Assembly (NCBI RefSeq): GCF_001685395.1
Contig: NZ_CP014167.1
Span: 3,105,501-3,169,500, forward strand
From: Paenibacillus yonginensis
GTDB lineage: Bacteria; Bacillota; Bacilli; Paenibacillales; Paenibacillaceae
Length of the DNA: 64,000 bases
Reading direction: 5' to 3'
This document shows, one piece after another, positions 1-8,202 of the stretch. Numbering within the stretch: the stretch's first letter is position 1; each line of letters opens with the position of its first letter. A program made the position numbers and the translations under genes. The notes below the pieces were generated by a model. The model saw only the letters and a program-made list of their open reading frames with translations. It was not told where the DNA came from and did no database searches.

Positions 1-1
1 A

Positions 2-2290
2 TACGAAAGAACTTTTTTTGTGGAACAAGAGGCGCTTAACCATGACGTTGTCCTGCTCCGCTGCGAAGGCCTGGACACGCTGTGCGAAATCCGGGTCAAC
101 GGAAAGCTCGTGCTCGAAGCCGACAACATGCACCGTACCTATGAGCCGGATGTTAAGCAGGTCCTGCAGCCCGGGGAAAATCACATCCACGTCCTGCTGA
201 AGTCGCCGACCCGCTATGTTCTGGAGCGGGACAAGGAGATGTACCTGTGCAGCTGCGCCGATGCGGTGCCCGGCATCTCCCATCTGCGGAAGGCTCACAG
301 CATGTTCGGCTGGGACTGGGGTCCGCAGCTGCCTGATTCGGGCATCTGGCGGGACATCGAGCTGCGCGGCTACGACTTCGGACGGATCGAGGATGTACTT
401 GTGACGCAGCACCATACAGAGGATCACGTCAGCCTGGAGATCCGGACAGACGTCCGCCAGTGGGGAGAAGCCGGCCTGCGGGTGCGCATCGTGTTGAAGG
501 CTCCGGACGGCGAAACATGGGAACATGAAGCAACCCTGGACGGTTACAGCGTTCTGCAGACGATCGGTGTTGACCATCCTGAGCTGTGGTGGCCGCACAA
601 TTACGGCAGCCAGCCGCTATATGGACTGACCGTACAGGTGCTGAACGGGGACCGGGTCATCGACGACAAAACGATTCGCATCGGCCTGCGGACGCTGACG
701 ATCCGCCAGGAGGAAGACCAATGGGGCGAATCGTTCGAATTTGAAGTCAACGGCAAAAGCATCTTTGCCATGGGGGCCAACTACATTCCGGAGGACAACG
801 TTTTTGGAAGACTAAGCTTCGAGCGGTCTAAGAACCTGCTGCAGAGCTGCGTGGAAGCCAACTACAACTGCATCCGCATCTGGGGCGGCGGCTTTTATCC
901 GGACGACCGCTTCTACGACCTGTGCGACGAATACGGGCTGATCGTCTGGCAGGATCATCTGTATGCCTGCGGCGCTTACGATTTCAACGAAAGCTTTAAA
1001 GAAAACATCCGGCAGGAGACGATCGACAACGTCAAAAGGCTCCGCCATCACGCCTCCCTCGGCATCTGGAGCGGCAACAACGAGCTTGAATATGCGTGGG
1101 CTTACTGGGGCTGGACGGAACGGTTCGGGGAGAAGCTGCGAGACGATTATCTGCTTCAATTCGAGCAATTTATGCCCGAGCTGAACCAATCGCTTGATCC
1201 GAACACCTTTTACTGGCGTTCTTCCCCTTCCTCGGCCGGCGGCCTGGACGATCCGAACAAGGAAAGCCTAGGCGATATGCACTATTGGGATGTGTGGCAC
1301 GGCCGGAAGCCGATTACGGAATTCCGCACGCTGTATCCGAGATTCATGTCCGAATTCGGGCTGCAGTCGTTTCCTTCGCTGAAAACGGTGGAGACGTTCA
1401 CCCTGCCTGAAGACCGGAACATTTTCTCCTATGTCATGGAGGCCCACCAGAAGAACGGCACGGGCAACGAAAAAATCCTTTATTATATCAGCGAATACTT
1501 TAAATATCCGAAAGACTTTGATTCGCTTCTGTACGTTTCGCAGCTGATTCAGGCGGAAGGCATGCGCGTCGGGGTCGAGCATTGGCGGCGCAACCGCGGC
1601 CGGTGCATGGGGGCTATCTACTGGCAGCTGAACGATATCTGGCCTGGAGCCTCCTGGTCCAGCCTGGACTACTTCGGCAGATGGAAAGCCACCCATCATG
1701 CGGCCAAACGATTTTTCGCTCCGGTGCTCGCTTCGGCGTGCGAAGAAGGGACAGCCGCGTCGCTGCACGTGACCAACGAGACGCTTCACCCGGTCAGCGG
1801 GCGTTTGTCCTGGCGCCTGTTGAACCACCGCTCAGAAGTGATCCACAGCGGCGAAACGGAAGTGTCGGTAGAGGCCCTTTCTTCCAAGGAGGCAGCCAGC
1901 CTTGAGTTCAGCAAGGAGCTGGACAGCAAGCAGAAGCTCCGGCAGAGCTACCTGGAATTCGAATTTGCCGCAGCAGGACATCCGGTCAGCAGCGGTACTG
2001 TGCTGTTCGTGAAATCCAAACATTTCGACTATTTGGATCCGCAGATCCAAGCAGAAGTAACAGAAGCGAACGATCGTTTCGTGATCGTGCTGCGCAGCCG
2101 GGCCTTCGCCAAATTTGTGTCGCTGGACCTGCGGGCGGCGGACGCCCGGTGGAGCGACAACCTTTTTGACTTGTCCGCTTCCAGGCCGAAGTCGGTTACT
2201 GTCTTTAAAGACAGCCTGTCGGAAGCCTTAAGCCTGGAGGCTTTCAAGGAGCAGCTGATCGTCCGGAGCTTGTACGAAACGTATGTATAA
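2..2290 (+). CDS. Beta-mannosidase, glycoside hydrolase family 2 (5' truncated by window edge)
   Basis: Hydrolyses terminal beta-mannosyl residues of manno-oligosaccharides, probably in the cytosol since no signal peptide is visible. The reading frame is open to the left edge (codons before the GTG at 20 encode YERTFF, typical of the N-terminal jelly-roll), so the true start lies outside; about 60-70 residues seem missing against the usual ~830. The TIM-barrel carries SGNNELEY (general acid/base Glu after NN) near residue 360 and [10 protein letters not shown] (nucleophile Glu) near residue 450. The C-terminal third is a beta-sandwich region. A hairpin terminator follows and the next genes are on the other strand, so it ends its transcription unit. 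Family assignment is firm; mannosidase rather than another GH2 activity rests on these two motifs. Confidence 0.92.
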   Translation, partial: YERTFFVEQEALNHDVVLLRCEGLDTLCEIRVNGKLVLEADNMHRTYEPDVKQVLQPGENHIHVLLKSPTRYVLERDKEMYLCSCADAVPGISHLRKAHSMFGWDWGPQLPDSGIWRDIELRGYDFGRIEDVLVTQHHTEDHVSLEIRTDVRQWGEAGLRVRIVLKAPDGETWEHEATLDGYSVLQTIGVDHPELWWPHNYGSQPLYGLTVQVLNGDRVIDDKTIRIGLRTLTIRQEEDQWGESFEFEVNGKSIFAMGANYIPEDNVFGRLSFERSKNLLQSCVEANYNCIRIWGGGFYPDDRFYDLCDEYGLIVWQDHLYACGAYDFNESFKENIRQETIDNVKRLRHHASLGIWSGNNELEYAWAYWGWTERFGEKLRDDYLLQFEQFMPELNQSLDPNTFYWRSSPSSAGGLDDPNKESLGDMHYWDVWHGRKPITEFRTLYPRFMSEFGLQSFPSLKTVETFTLPEDRNIFSYVMEAHQKNGTGNEKILYYISEYFKYPKDFDSLLYVSQLIQAEGMRVGVEHWRRNRGRCMGAIYWQLNDIWPGASWSSLDYFGRWKATHHAAKRFFAPVLASACEEGTAASLHVTNETLHPVSGRLSWRLLNHRSEVIHSGETEVSVEALSSKEAASLEFSKELDSKQKLRQSYLEFEFAAAGHPVSSGTVLFVKSKHFDYLDPQIQAEVTEANDRFVIVLRSRAFAKFVSLDLRAADARWSDNLFDLSASRPKSVTVFKDSLSEALSLEAFKEQLIVRSLYETYV

Positions 2291-2314
2291 GCTGCCGGCA
2301 ACAGACTGAACATA

Positions 2315-2361
2315 GCGGCCTGGTACCCTGCGTTATAGGGACCAGGCCGTTAATCTTATTT
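2315..2361 (+). terminator. Rho-independent terminator after beta-mannosidase
   Basis: Inverted repeat CGGCCTGGT (2316-2324) / ACCAGGCCG (2341-2349) followed by a T-rich stretch (TTAATCTTATTT). It separates the mannosidase from the convergent small basic gene. Confidence 0.7.
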
Positions 2362-2394
2362 AGAAATCCTGAATTCTGAGGTCAGAAGACCTGT

Positions 2395-2754
2395 CTATGC
2401 TTTGTTCTCCTGCTCCTGGTAGGCCAGCTTGTGACCGTCTTCGAAACCTTGGGCGAAACCGGTGTTAAAGCCTTCTTGATAGGTTTCGTTATAACCCTCC
2501 TGGTAAGCGTCTGTGCCTGTTAATTCCTCGGCAGGACTTGGTACCGGCGGCTGAACTACGGCCTTTCTTCCCGGACGTAAGACACTTCTTCTTCTGCGCA
2601 CCCTTCTGCGAACGGTCTTGCCCTTAGCTGATTTCTTCTTGCGGAGCCAGACCGTACTGCGTCCGGTCCGTTTTGTCAGTTTGCGTTTGCGTAACTTGAC
2701 TCTGCCTTTTCTTTTGCGCAGCTTGACGGATTTGCTTGTTTTCTTTAAAGCCAT
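2395..2754 (-). CDS. Small Lys/Arg-rich protein with aromatic-Gx3 repeats
   Basis: A 119-residue protein I do not recognise. Residues 1-66 are almost histone-like (dense K/R clusters such as KLRKRK and RRRVRRRRS), residues 67-80 are a Pro-rich linker, and residues 84-107 form a regular repeat in which glycine recurs every fourth residue behind an aromatic (YxxGY, YxxGF, FxxGF, FxxG). The same two-part tail stands at the N terminus of the glycosyltransferases at 3865-5394 and 5413-6636, so this looks like the tail as a free-standing protein. It follows the gene at 2758-3063 by 3 bp and has a strong AAAGGAGG site, so it is the last gene of the small-protein operon. Role in spore-surface assembly is inference. 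Confidence 0.8.
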   Translation of the reverse strand: MALKKTSKSVKLRKRKGRVKLRKRKLTKRTGRSTVWLRKKKSAKGKTVRRRVRRRRSVLRPGRKAVVQPPVPSPAEELTGTDAYQEGYNETYQEGFNTGFAQGFEDGHKLAYQEQENKA

Positions 2755-2757
2755 AAG

Positions 2758-3063
2758 TCAATCTTCCTCCTTTATCCCCTGTTCAATGGACGTTGCTGAA
2801 CCCGCGTTAATCCATGGCTTTGCCGGAACGCCTGTGTACTGCCGATGCATTTGAAGCCCCGTAAGGAGCGAAGCCATCGCCTGCTGATACCGGGTCATTC
2901 GGTGAACCTCATGAGCAAGCAGCCCGGCGGTTTCTTCGGAATAAGACGAAATGTCGGCCAAGCTGTCGAGAATGCGCGCTACCGCATTTTGGCTTCTGGA
3001 TATAGACATAATCAATTGAAGCTTGGCCTCTTGTTCCGTCGGCGGACGGTTCAAGAGCATCAT
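2758..3063 (-). CDS. Small helical protein, paralogue C of a tandem trio
   Basis: 101 residues, mostly predicted amphipathic helix, no signal peptide or membrane segment. The segment SQNAVARILDSLADI matches in pattern the first helix of the two upstream neighbours (QQLARVIDAE and WNVAMILEAK), and a second helix around residues 50-72 (RYQQAMASLLTGLQ) matches their second helix, so the three genes look like diverged tandem copies. Its ATG overlaps the stop of the gene at 3060-3422 (translational coupling). Function unknown; the association with the tailed glycosyltransferase block is the only clue. Confidence 0.75.
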   Translation of the reverse strand: MMLLNRPPTEQEAKLQLIMSISRSQNAVARILDSLADISSYSEETAGLLAHEVHRMTRYQQAMASLLTGLQMHRQYTGVPAKPWINAGSATSIEQGIKEED

Positions 3064-3422
3064 TTTTCCTCATCTCCAAATCCTAAACCGCCCAGGCCGC
3101 CCAGGCCCCCAAGCATGTCTCCGAATCCGTCCGAGTCGCCGGAGCCTCCACCCGAGGTTGACAGCACAGCCCTCAGGTTGCTGCATAATCCGTTCTCCAG
3201 CTTGGTCAGTCCGTCGATCAGCTCTACCATCTGCTCATGAACGTTCAGCGGCTGACCCAGCTGGCTTTCATGGTCGCTGAAGCTGCTGGCATGCAAATGA
3301 TTAAGCGTCCAGTTTCTCGCCTTCTCCGCTTCAAGGGCTTTCGCTTCAAGGATCATGGCCACGTTCCACTGAATTTTGGCAGCGGCATCCAATATGTTCA
3401 CATAAGCGTGCTCCCTGCTCAC
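3060..3422 (-). CDS. Small helical protein with Gly-rich tail, paralogue B
   Basis: 120 residues, GTG start behind GGAGGTGAGAAA. Residues 1-90 are helical and share the two-helix pattern of its neighbours (NILDAAAKIQ ... VAMILEAK; later MVELIDGLTKLENGL). The last 30 residues are a flexible Gly/Ser/Asp tail containing repeated GGL units (GGLGGLGGLGFG) ending in an acidic DEEK. Overlaps the next gene start by 4 bp. No family recognised; likely a structural or adaptor protein, given the lack of conserved catalytic-looking residues. Confidence 0.75.
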   Translation of the reverse strand: MSREHAYVNILDAAAKIQWNVAMILEAKALEAEKARNWTLNHLHASSFSDHESQLGQPLNVHEQMVELIDGLTKLENGLCSNLRAVLSTSGGGSGDSDGFGDMLGGLGGLGGLGFGDEEK

Positions 3423-3446
3423 TTTCTCACCTCCGAAATCGGGCTG

Positions 3447-3734
3447 CTACTCCTCTTCCGAGCCTTTGAGCTCAGTCATTACCTGCGTAAGGTTCTCAGC
3501 AATGGCTTCCTCCAGGTCTGCGATGGAGTTTAAATAAGCGATAATGCTTTTGTTGACTGAAGACGTACTTTCCAGCATTCCCTCAACACCTTCAAAGTCC
3601 GGTTCTTCATCCGGCAGCGCATGCACAATCTGTGCCATTCTGACCGTAATGTGGCGTTCGGCATCAATGACACGGGCAAGCTGTTGGTGTGAATGCGCCA
3701 TGTGCATCAGAATATCGGTAATCTTTTGATCCAC
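3447..3734 (-). CDS. Small helical protein, paralogue A of a tandem trio
   Basis: 95 residues, GTG start with a GGAGGGG site 7 bp upstream. Two amphipathic helices (residues ~3-40 and ~55-90) separated by an acidic loop (DEEPDFEG); the segment LARVIDAE and the later SIADLEEAIAENL align in pattern with its two downstream neighbours. First gene of a four-gene leftward unit (3734 to 2395), preceded by a sigma-K-like promoter at 3806-3833. Probably cytosolic in the mother cell if that promoter is real. Function unknown. Confidence 0.75.
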   Translation of the reverse strand: MDQKITDILMHMAHSHQQLARVIDAERHITVRMAQIVHALPDEEPDFEGVEGMLESTSSVNKSIIAYLNSIADLEEAIAENLTQVMTELKGSEEE

Positions 3735-3805
3735 GTTTTAGCCCCTCCATTTGCCCCGGACGCCGGCGCCGCAAAACCTAAAACGCCCCGGCGTCCTACT
3801 GATTT

Positions 3806-3833
3806 CAGCATATGCCGGGGCCACAATGTACGT
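3806..3833 (-). promoter_or_regulatory. Putative sigma-K promoter of the small-protein operon
   Basis: On the minus strand, AC (3833-3832), 17 nt, then CATATGCTG (3814-3806), against the known mother-cell consensus AC-N17-CATANNNTA (one mismatch at the last base). It lies 72 bp before the first small gene. A GC-rich inverted repeat (GGACGCCGG / CCGGCGTCC) sits between promoter and start codon. Confidence 0.4.
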
Positions 3834-3864
3834 TCCGCCATGGCTCTTCGTCCAGGGGATAATT

Positions 3865-5394
3865 TTATAATTCGTTAGCTAACAAAATAACGGGCGGGAG
3901 AACCGGGCGTCCTTCAGGATAAACGGCGAGCTGGTCAGCCGATCCAGAGGAAATTCTAGGTTCAAGCCCCCAAATCTCCAGGGTGTACCGGGTCAGGATC
4001 GGCCGTGCCGTCCCCCGGTCGATCTGGAACCACTGCCCTTCCGGCAGTTCAATCACGGCCCCCTCTTTATAAGGAAAAGGACCTGATTCAGCCGGCGCAG
4101 ACAGTTCCGCCAAAGCAGCCTTTACCTGCTCCAGCGTCCATTCGCCGGCATAAGGCAAATGCCGCAAATCCCGCTGCGATACCCTGACTTTAGGACCCGC
4201 ATAAGCCAGCTGGTCATAAGCGCCTCCAGCGCTGATCCGGAATTTCATGCCGTCTTGAAGCCAATACAGGCGCCCTGTGCCGCTTTCGACCACAACCTTG
4301 GCCGGAAATCCTTCGTAGGAGCTGCAGCCTTGCAGACCCGCCTGGAGCCGGCGGCTTGGATCTCGTGCCAGAAATTCATGAATGCTGCCCCATTTCCGGC
4401 TGAACAGCTGCCGGTTCCGCTCGTTTGCCTCCAGATATTTGTTGGTATCCAAACTTCTCATGGTGACACTGCCGAAATGATGCACAAAGGCATCGCCCGC
4501 AATCACCAGCTTCAGCCCCTGCAGCCGGAGCCGGATAATCCAGTCATCATCCTCAAAATTGCCAAGCCGGTAGCCCTCATCCAGATAACCGGTCTGATGG
4601 GCAATCTCCCGTCTCATCAGCAGGCAAAAACCGACCAGCCGTTCCGTTTCCCTCCACTTGCTGCGATCCGGCCGGCTCCGCTCTTCGGCAAACCGGTCCA
4701 AATCCCGCAGATCCTGATAGGGTACGTCGATCTGCTGTTCTCCGCCAATATAGTTGGTGACCGGTCCCACAGCGCCGATGTCCGGCGAGGACTCCAGACA
4801 ATCCAGCATATTCGCCAGCCAGCGTTCCGCAACAAATACGTCATTGTTCAGCAGCAGCACTGTACGTCCTTTGGCCAGCATTAACCCGGTGTTGATCGAA
4901 CCGGCAAATCCTTTGTTGCTGTCATGGACGGCTACCCGTACTTTCCGGTATTGGCGCAGCGCTTCCGCCGTTCCGTCCGACGAAGCGTCATCCACGACGA
5001 TCACTTCATAAGGCTGCGGCGTATAAGCTTCTATACGATCCAGGCACTGGAGCAGCATCTCCTTCTGATTGTAGGTAGGGATAATGATGCTTGTGCCTTC
5101 AAATATCTGCTCGAAATCATCATACCCGGCCTGCCGCCCTTTCTCGTAACCCGCCTTCCAGCCTTCTTCAAAAAGAGGCGCCTGAGCTCCTGCAGAACCG
5201 CGGCCGGTTTGGTTATCCTCGCCTGTGGATACCGGGAGGGTTGCTGGCAGCCGGTTCAGCCAGGGGGATGTTGGCTTTCTGCGTCTGCCCCGAAGCCGGC
5301 CGCCCGCTCTTCCTCCCCCTTTGGTTCCGCTTCGCTGTATCCTGCCAGGACCCTGCCTCTGCAGCCTGTTTATGGGGTTTGTCATCTTCGCCAT
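3865..5394 (-). CDS. Family 2 glycosyltransferase with basic/Gx3 N-terminal tail and duplicated C-terminal domain
   Basis: 509 residues in three parts. Residues 1-45 are Arg/Gly-rich (GGGRAGGRLRGRRRK), residues 74-93 are an aromatic-Gx3 repeat (FxxGWxxGYxxGRxxGYxxF), and residues ~103-340 are a GT-A domain: SIIIPTYN at the nucleotide site, VVDDASSDGT, LLLNNDVFV (DxD-type metal site) and NFEDDDW (catalytic acidic cluster). Residues ~365-509 hold two copies of an unknown ~65-residue unit, each ending in xADQLAxY or AYDQLAY. It probably transfers a sugar to a glycan or protein on the spore surface. It is paralogous to the gene at 7456-8202. ATG behind AGGTGAAAA; gene follows 5413-6636 by 18 bp. 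Confidence 0.85.
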   Translation of the reverse strand: MAKMTNPINRLQRQGPGRIQRSGTKGGGRAGGRLRGRRRKPTSPWLNRLPATLPVSTGEDNQTGRGSAGAQAPLFEEGWKAGYEKGRQAGYDDFEQIFEGTSIIIPTYNQKEMLLQCLDRIEAYTPQPYEVIVVDDASSDGTAEALRQYRKVRVAVHDSNKGFAGSINTGLMLAKGRTVLLLNNDVFVAERWLANMLDCLESSPDIGAVGPVTNYIGGEQQIDVPYQDLRDLDRFAEERSRPDRSKWRETERLVGFCLLMRREIAHQTGYLDEGYRLGNFEDDDWIIRLRLQGLKLVIAGDAFVHHFGSVTMRSLDTNKYLEANERNRQLFSRKWGSIHEFLARDPSRRLQAGLQGCSSYEGFPAKVVVESGTGRLYWLQDGMKFRISAGGAYDQLAYAGPKVRVSQRDLRHLPYAGEWTLEQVKAALAELSAPAESGPFPYKEGAVIELPEGQWFQIDRGTARPILTRYTLEIWGLEPRISSGSADQLAVYPEGRPVLPPVILLANEL

Positions 5395-5412
5395 TTTTCA
5401 CCTCTCCCTCCT

Positions 5413-6636
5413 TCAGCGGAGCATCCATTCGCCGCTTTCCAGTTTATTGGCCGCATGGCCGAAATCGATCGCCGGCTTCCCGAGCCGGGAAGCTATTTCG
5501 CTGCAAATGAGAACCGCAGCAATCCCGGCGGAAACCAAAGCCAGGTCAAAGGAATAGCCGGCCGCAGCCGCAATTGCATGTTCGGCATCTTGTGCTCCTT
5601 GTACGGAGGGCACAATGCCTCCGATCTCAACTCCCGATCTGGCCAGCACCTCCGCCAGGCCGGCCGACTTGTTGCCGATGACCAGCACTCTTCTCCCCAG
5701 CAGCAGGGGAAGGAGCAGGCCGCGCTCCACCAAAGCGTAATTCACCGTAGACGAGGTTAACCGGAGCTGGGCGGGATCAAGTCCATAATGGGAGAAGACC
5801 GGAAACAGCAGCCCCTGAAAGGAAGGGTGCCTGGACTGGGGAACGCCGATCATATCCGCTTTTCTGAGAGCTTGCGCCAGCGCTTCCCTTACTCCTGGGG
5901 CCGGAAGTTCAACGCCTGCGTAAGGCAGGAAAGGTCCGCGGCGCCGTGCTTCTACCGCAGGCAGAACCGTATCATGCGCCAGCGTCAGCAGTTCTCCGTC
6001 TCCAAGCCTCACCAAAGATAAAGGCCGGCCGGAGGCCAAGGCGGCCCGGAAGCTGTCTGCTACGCCTTCCGGCGGCAGAAGCGGAATCAGCGCCTCTTGC
6101 GGCAGCTGCGCCAGACCGGAGGTTATAAGATCACGAACCGTATACCCCCGCAGAATCGTATTTGGCGGTAGCAGGCGCGCTACTTCGCCTTCGCCTCCTT
6201 CAAAATAACCTTCCCGAAATCCCGCCTGGTATCTTTCTTCCAATTCCGCTTCACTGGCTGGTTGTACGGCTTCATTCCCAGCGTCAATAGTCTGCTGATC
6301 CTGCAGCATAGCTGCTTCCTCCTCGAAACGGACCGGCTGCGAAGAGGGGGGCCCTTGTTGGTTCCGTTTGAAAGAGAGCCTCTTGTTTGTTCTGCGGGTT
6401 AATCTCCGGAAACCTCTTCTCCGCTTATTCCGGGCATCGGCTCCGGCCCGGACTTTCCGCCGCCGGTTCCGTTTCCTTCCTTCCTTCACACTCAGCTTCC
6501 CCCTTCTGTTCCGCCCGGATCGGACGGGAGGATCCGCACTGACGGAAGCCGCAAGCGAAGCGGTCTCCGGAAGGAGGGACCTTCCTTCACAGGAATGGAT
6601 GTTCACAGCTTGTAACGGCAGCTTCTTCTTGTTCAT
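5413..6636 (-). CDS. GT-D fold glycosyltransferase domain protein with basic/Gx3 N-terminal tail
   Basis: 407 residues from the ATG at 6636, chosen because AAAGGGAGG lies 8 bp upstream; longer versions overlap the preceding gene. Residues 30-90 are highly basic (KRNRRRK, NKRRRGFRRLTRRTNKR), residues ~132-148 carry the YxxGFxxGYxxG repeat, and residues ~175-400 contain LVRLGDGELL, the RxGDGE motif typical of GT-D (DUF1792-like) transferases, then an Rossmann-like core (VLVIGNKSAGLAEVL). Predicted sugar transferase acting with the flanking GT2 enzymes and the nucleotidyltransferase just upstream (34 bp gap). Assignment to GT-D is from the motif; acceptor unknown. Confidence 0.8.
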   Translation of the reverse strand: MNKKKLPLQAVNIHSCEGRSLLPETASLAASVSADPPVRSGRNRRGKLSVKEGRKRNRRRKVRAGADARNKRRRGFRRLTRRTNKRLSFKRNQQGPPSSQPVRFEEEAAMLQDQQTIDAGNEAVQPASEAELEERYQAGFREGYFEGGEGEVARLLPPNTILRGYTVRDLITSGLAQLPQEALIPLLPPEGVADSFRAALASGRPLSLVRLGDGELLTLAHDTVLPAVEARRRGPFLPYAGVELPAPGVREALAQALRKADMIGVPQSRHPSFQGLLFPVFSHYGLDPAQLRLTSSTVNYALVERGLLLPLLLGRRVLVIGNKSAGLAEVLARSGVEIGGIVPSVQGAQDAEHAIAAAAGYSFDLALVSAGIAAVLICSEIASRLGKPAIDFGHAANKLESGEWMLR

Positions 6637-6670
6637 GGCCCGCTTCCTCCCTTTAACCTGATTGACAGCG

Positions 6671-7402
6671 TTATTGCCCCGCTTTCCCCATCTTTCGGGC
6701 TGCTTCCCGCAAAGAGTCAAATGTGCCGGCATCCGTCCACCATTTCCGCAGAACGTCATATTCCAATTTGCCGTCCCGGGCATACAAATTGTTCACATCG
6801 GTAATCTCCAGTTCCCCGCGCGCCGAAGGAGACGTGGCCTCTATCCGCTCAAAGACCTGATCATCGTACATATAGATGCCGGTTACGCTGTAATTTGATT
6901 TTGGATGCTCCGGCTTCTCTTCAATTCGCGTAATCAGCTTGCGGTTGTGCTCGTCGAAGACGGGCACGCCATATCGGCGCGAATCCTTAACCGGTTTGAG
7001 CAGCACCCTGGCGCTTCCATAAGGCTGCTTCTTGAATTTCTCTACAAAAGGCTGCAAATCATCCATAAACAAATTGTCGCCGAGCAGCACGACAAAACGG
7101 CCCCCGGCCGGAATAAATCCGCGGGCGAGACCCAGCGCTTCGGCAATGCCTCCGGCCTGCTCCTGAATTTTGTAGGTAAGGTTCACTCCCATCTCCCGGC
7201 CGCTGCCGAGGAAGTCGGTGTACAAGCCGGCCGACTGCTTGCCGATGATCAAGAGAATATCGGTAATGCCGGCCTGCTTAAGCTTGTCGATCCCGTAACA
7301 AATCATGGGCGATTCTCCGACCGGAAGCAGGTGTTTGTTGATCAGCCGGGTTAACGGGTACAGTCTTGTTCCTGTGCCTCCCGCCAAGATGACGCCTTTC
7401 AT
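6671..7402 (-). CDS. Sugar-1-phosphate nucleotidyltransferase, short RmlA/SpsI type
   Basis: 243 residues. Makes an activated sugar (typically dTDP-glucose from glucose-1-phosphate and dTTP) for the adjacent glycosyltransferases. Nucleotide-binding loop LAGGTGTRLYPLT at residues 7-19, with LLGDNLF (metal-binding Asp) near 107 and EEKP near 160. The length matches the short Bacillus SpsI form (about 246) rather than full RmlA (about 290). The ATG at 7402 is preferred over the GTG at 7408 because GAGGAGG is spaced 8 bp from it. Substrate specificity (dTTP, CTP or UTP) cannot be told from sequence alone. Confidence 0.88.
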   Translation of the reverse strand: MKGVILAGGTGTRLYPLTRLINKHLLPVGESPMICYGIDKLKQAGITDILLIIGKQSAGLYTDFLGSGREMGVNLTYKIQEQAGGIAEALGLARGFIPAGGRFVVLLGDNLFMDDLQPFVEKFKKQPYGSARVLLKPVKDSRRYGVPVFDEHNRKLITRIEEKPEHPKSNYSVTGIYMYDDQVFERIEATSPSARGELEITDVNNLYARDGKLEYDVLRKWWTDAGTFDSLREAARKMGKAGQ

Positions 7403-7455
7403 GGCCACTCCTCCTCATTTATAAAACCTCTATCTCCAAAACTGCTGTCCCTGAC

Positions 7456-8202
7456 TCACATAAACGAGAGGGGATCACATCCCCACTTCTCGATAAACCG
7501 CTGGCGATTGCGGCGGATCAAATCCTGCCATCCGTCCGGATGCTGCGAAGTAAAGCTGGCGCTTCCCTGGTGATAAACAAAGGTGTCCCCGCAGATCAGC
7601 AACCGGTATCCCTTGCGGACGGCCCGGTAACAATAATCGTCATCTTCATAATGGCCCGGAGAGAAACCTTCATCCAGCGGGCCAATTCGTTCATAAAGCG
7701 ACCGCTTGAACAGCATACAAAATCCCACCAGCCGTTTGACCTCCTGCCATTTGGCCGGGTCCGAACGGTTATAGTCTGCCGCAAAAGCAAGCTGCTCCTC
7801 CGGGCCTCCCTGCCCCGTGTCGATCCTCTGTCTTCCGCTTGCATAATTCGTTACAGGACCGACGATGCCGACGTCCGGGCTGCTGTACAGAGCCGCAAGC
7901 ATCTGCGGCAGCCAATCCGGGGTAGCCATACAGTCATTATTCAGCAGCATAAGCTGCTCGCCTGCCGCGACAGCCAGCCCTTTGTTGCAGGCCACCGGGA
8001 AACCGCTGTTCTCCGGCAGGGAGACAAAACGCAGCGATTGCCGAACGCCATATTCCGCCGTCCTGTCTGTAGAGCCGTTATCAACGATAATGATTTCATA
8101 GGGGACCCGGGTGTAGGCCCGGATGGAATCCACGCATCGGGATACCAGATCGAGCGCATTGTATGTCGGTATAATTATGCTGGTTAAAGGTTCCTTGCCC
8201 AT
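7456..8202 (-). CDS. Family 2 glycosyltransferase
   Basis: 248 residues. GT-A domain starts at once: TSIIIPTYN, IIVDNGSTDRT, MLLNNDC (metal site), HYEDDDYCYR (catalytic cluster). Closely paralogous to the core of 3865-5394, including VGPVTNYxxGxQxID and RLVGFC segments, but without the basic tail or the C-terminal domain. ATG at 8202 shares its A with the stop of the upstream gene (TAATG), implying translational coupling. Predicted to add a sugar in the spore-surface glycan pathway; donor and acceptor unknown. Confidence 0.87.
   Translation of the reverse strand: MGKEPLTSIIIPTYNALDLVSRCVDSIRAYTRVPYEIIIVDNGSTDRTAEYGVRQSLRFVSLPENSGFPVACNKGLAVAAGEQLMLLNNDCMATPDWLPQMLAALYSSPDVGIVGPVTNYASGRQRIDTGQGGPEEQLAFAADYNRSDPAKWQEVKRLVGFCMLFKRSLYERIGPLDEGFSPGHYEDDDYCYRAVRKGYRLLICGDTFVYHQGSASFTSQHPDGWQDLIRRNRQRFIEKWGCDPLSFM

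Noticed and set aside
812..1189. 125-codon frame opposite the beta-mannosidase
   Set aside because: It is antisense inside a well-supported gene, has no ribosome site and resembles no family.
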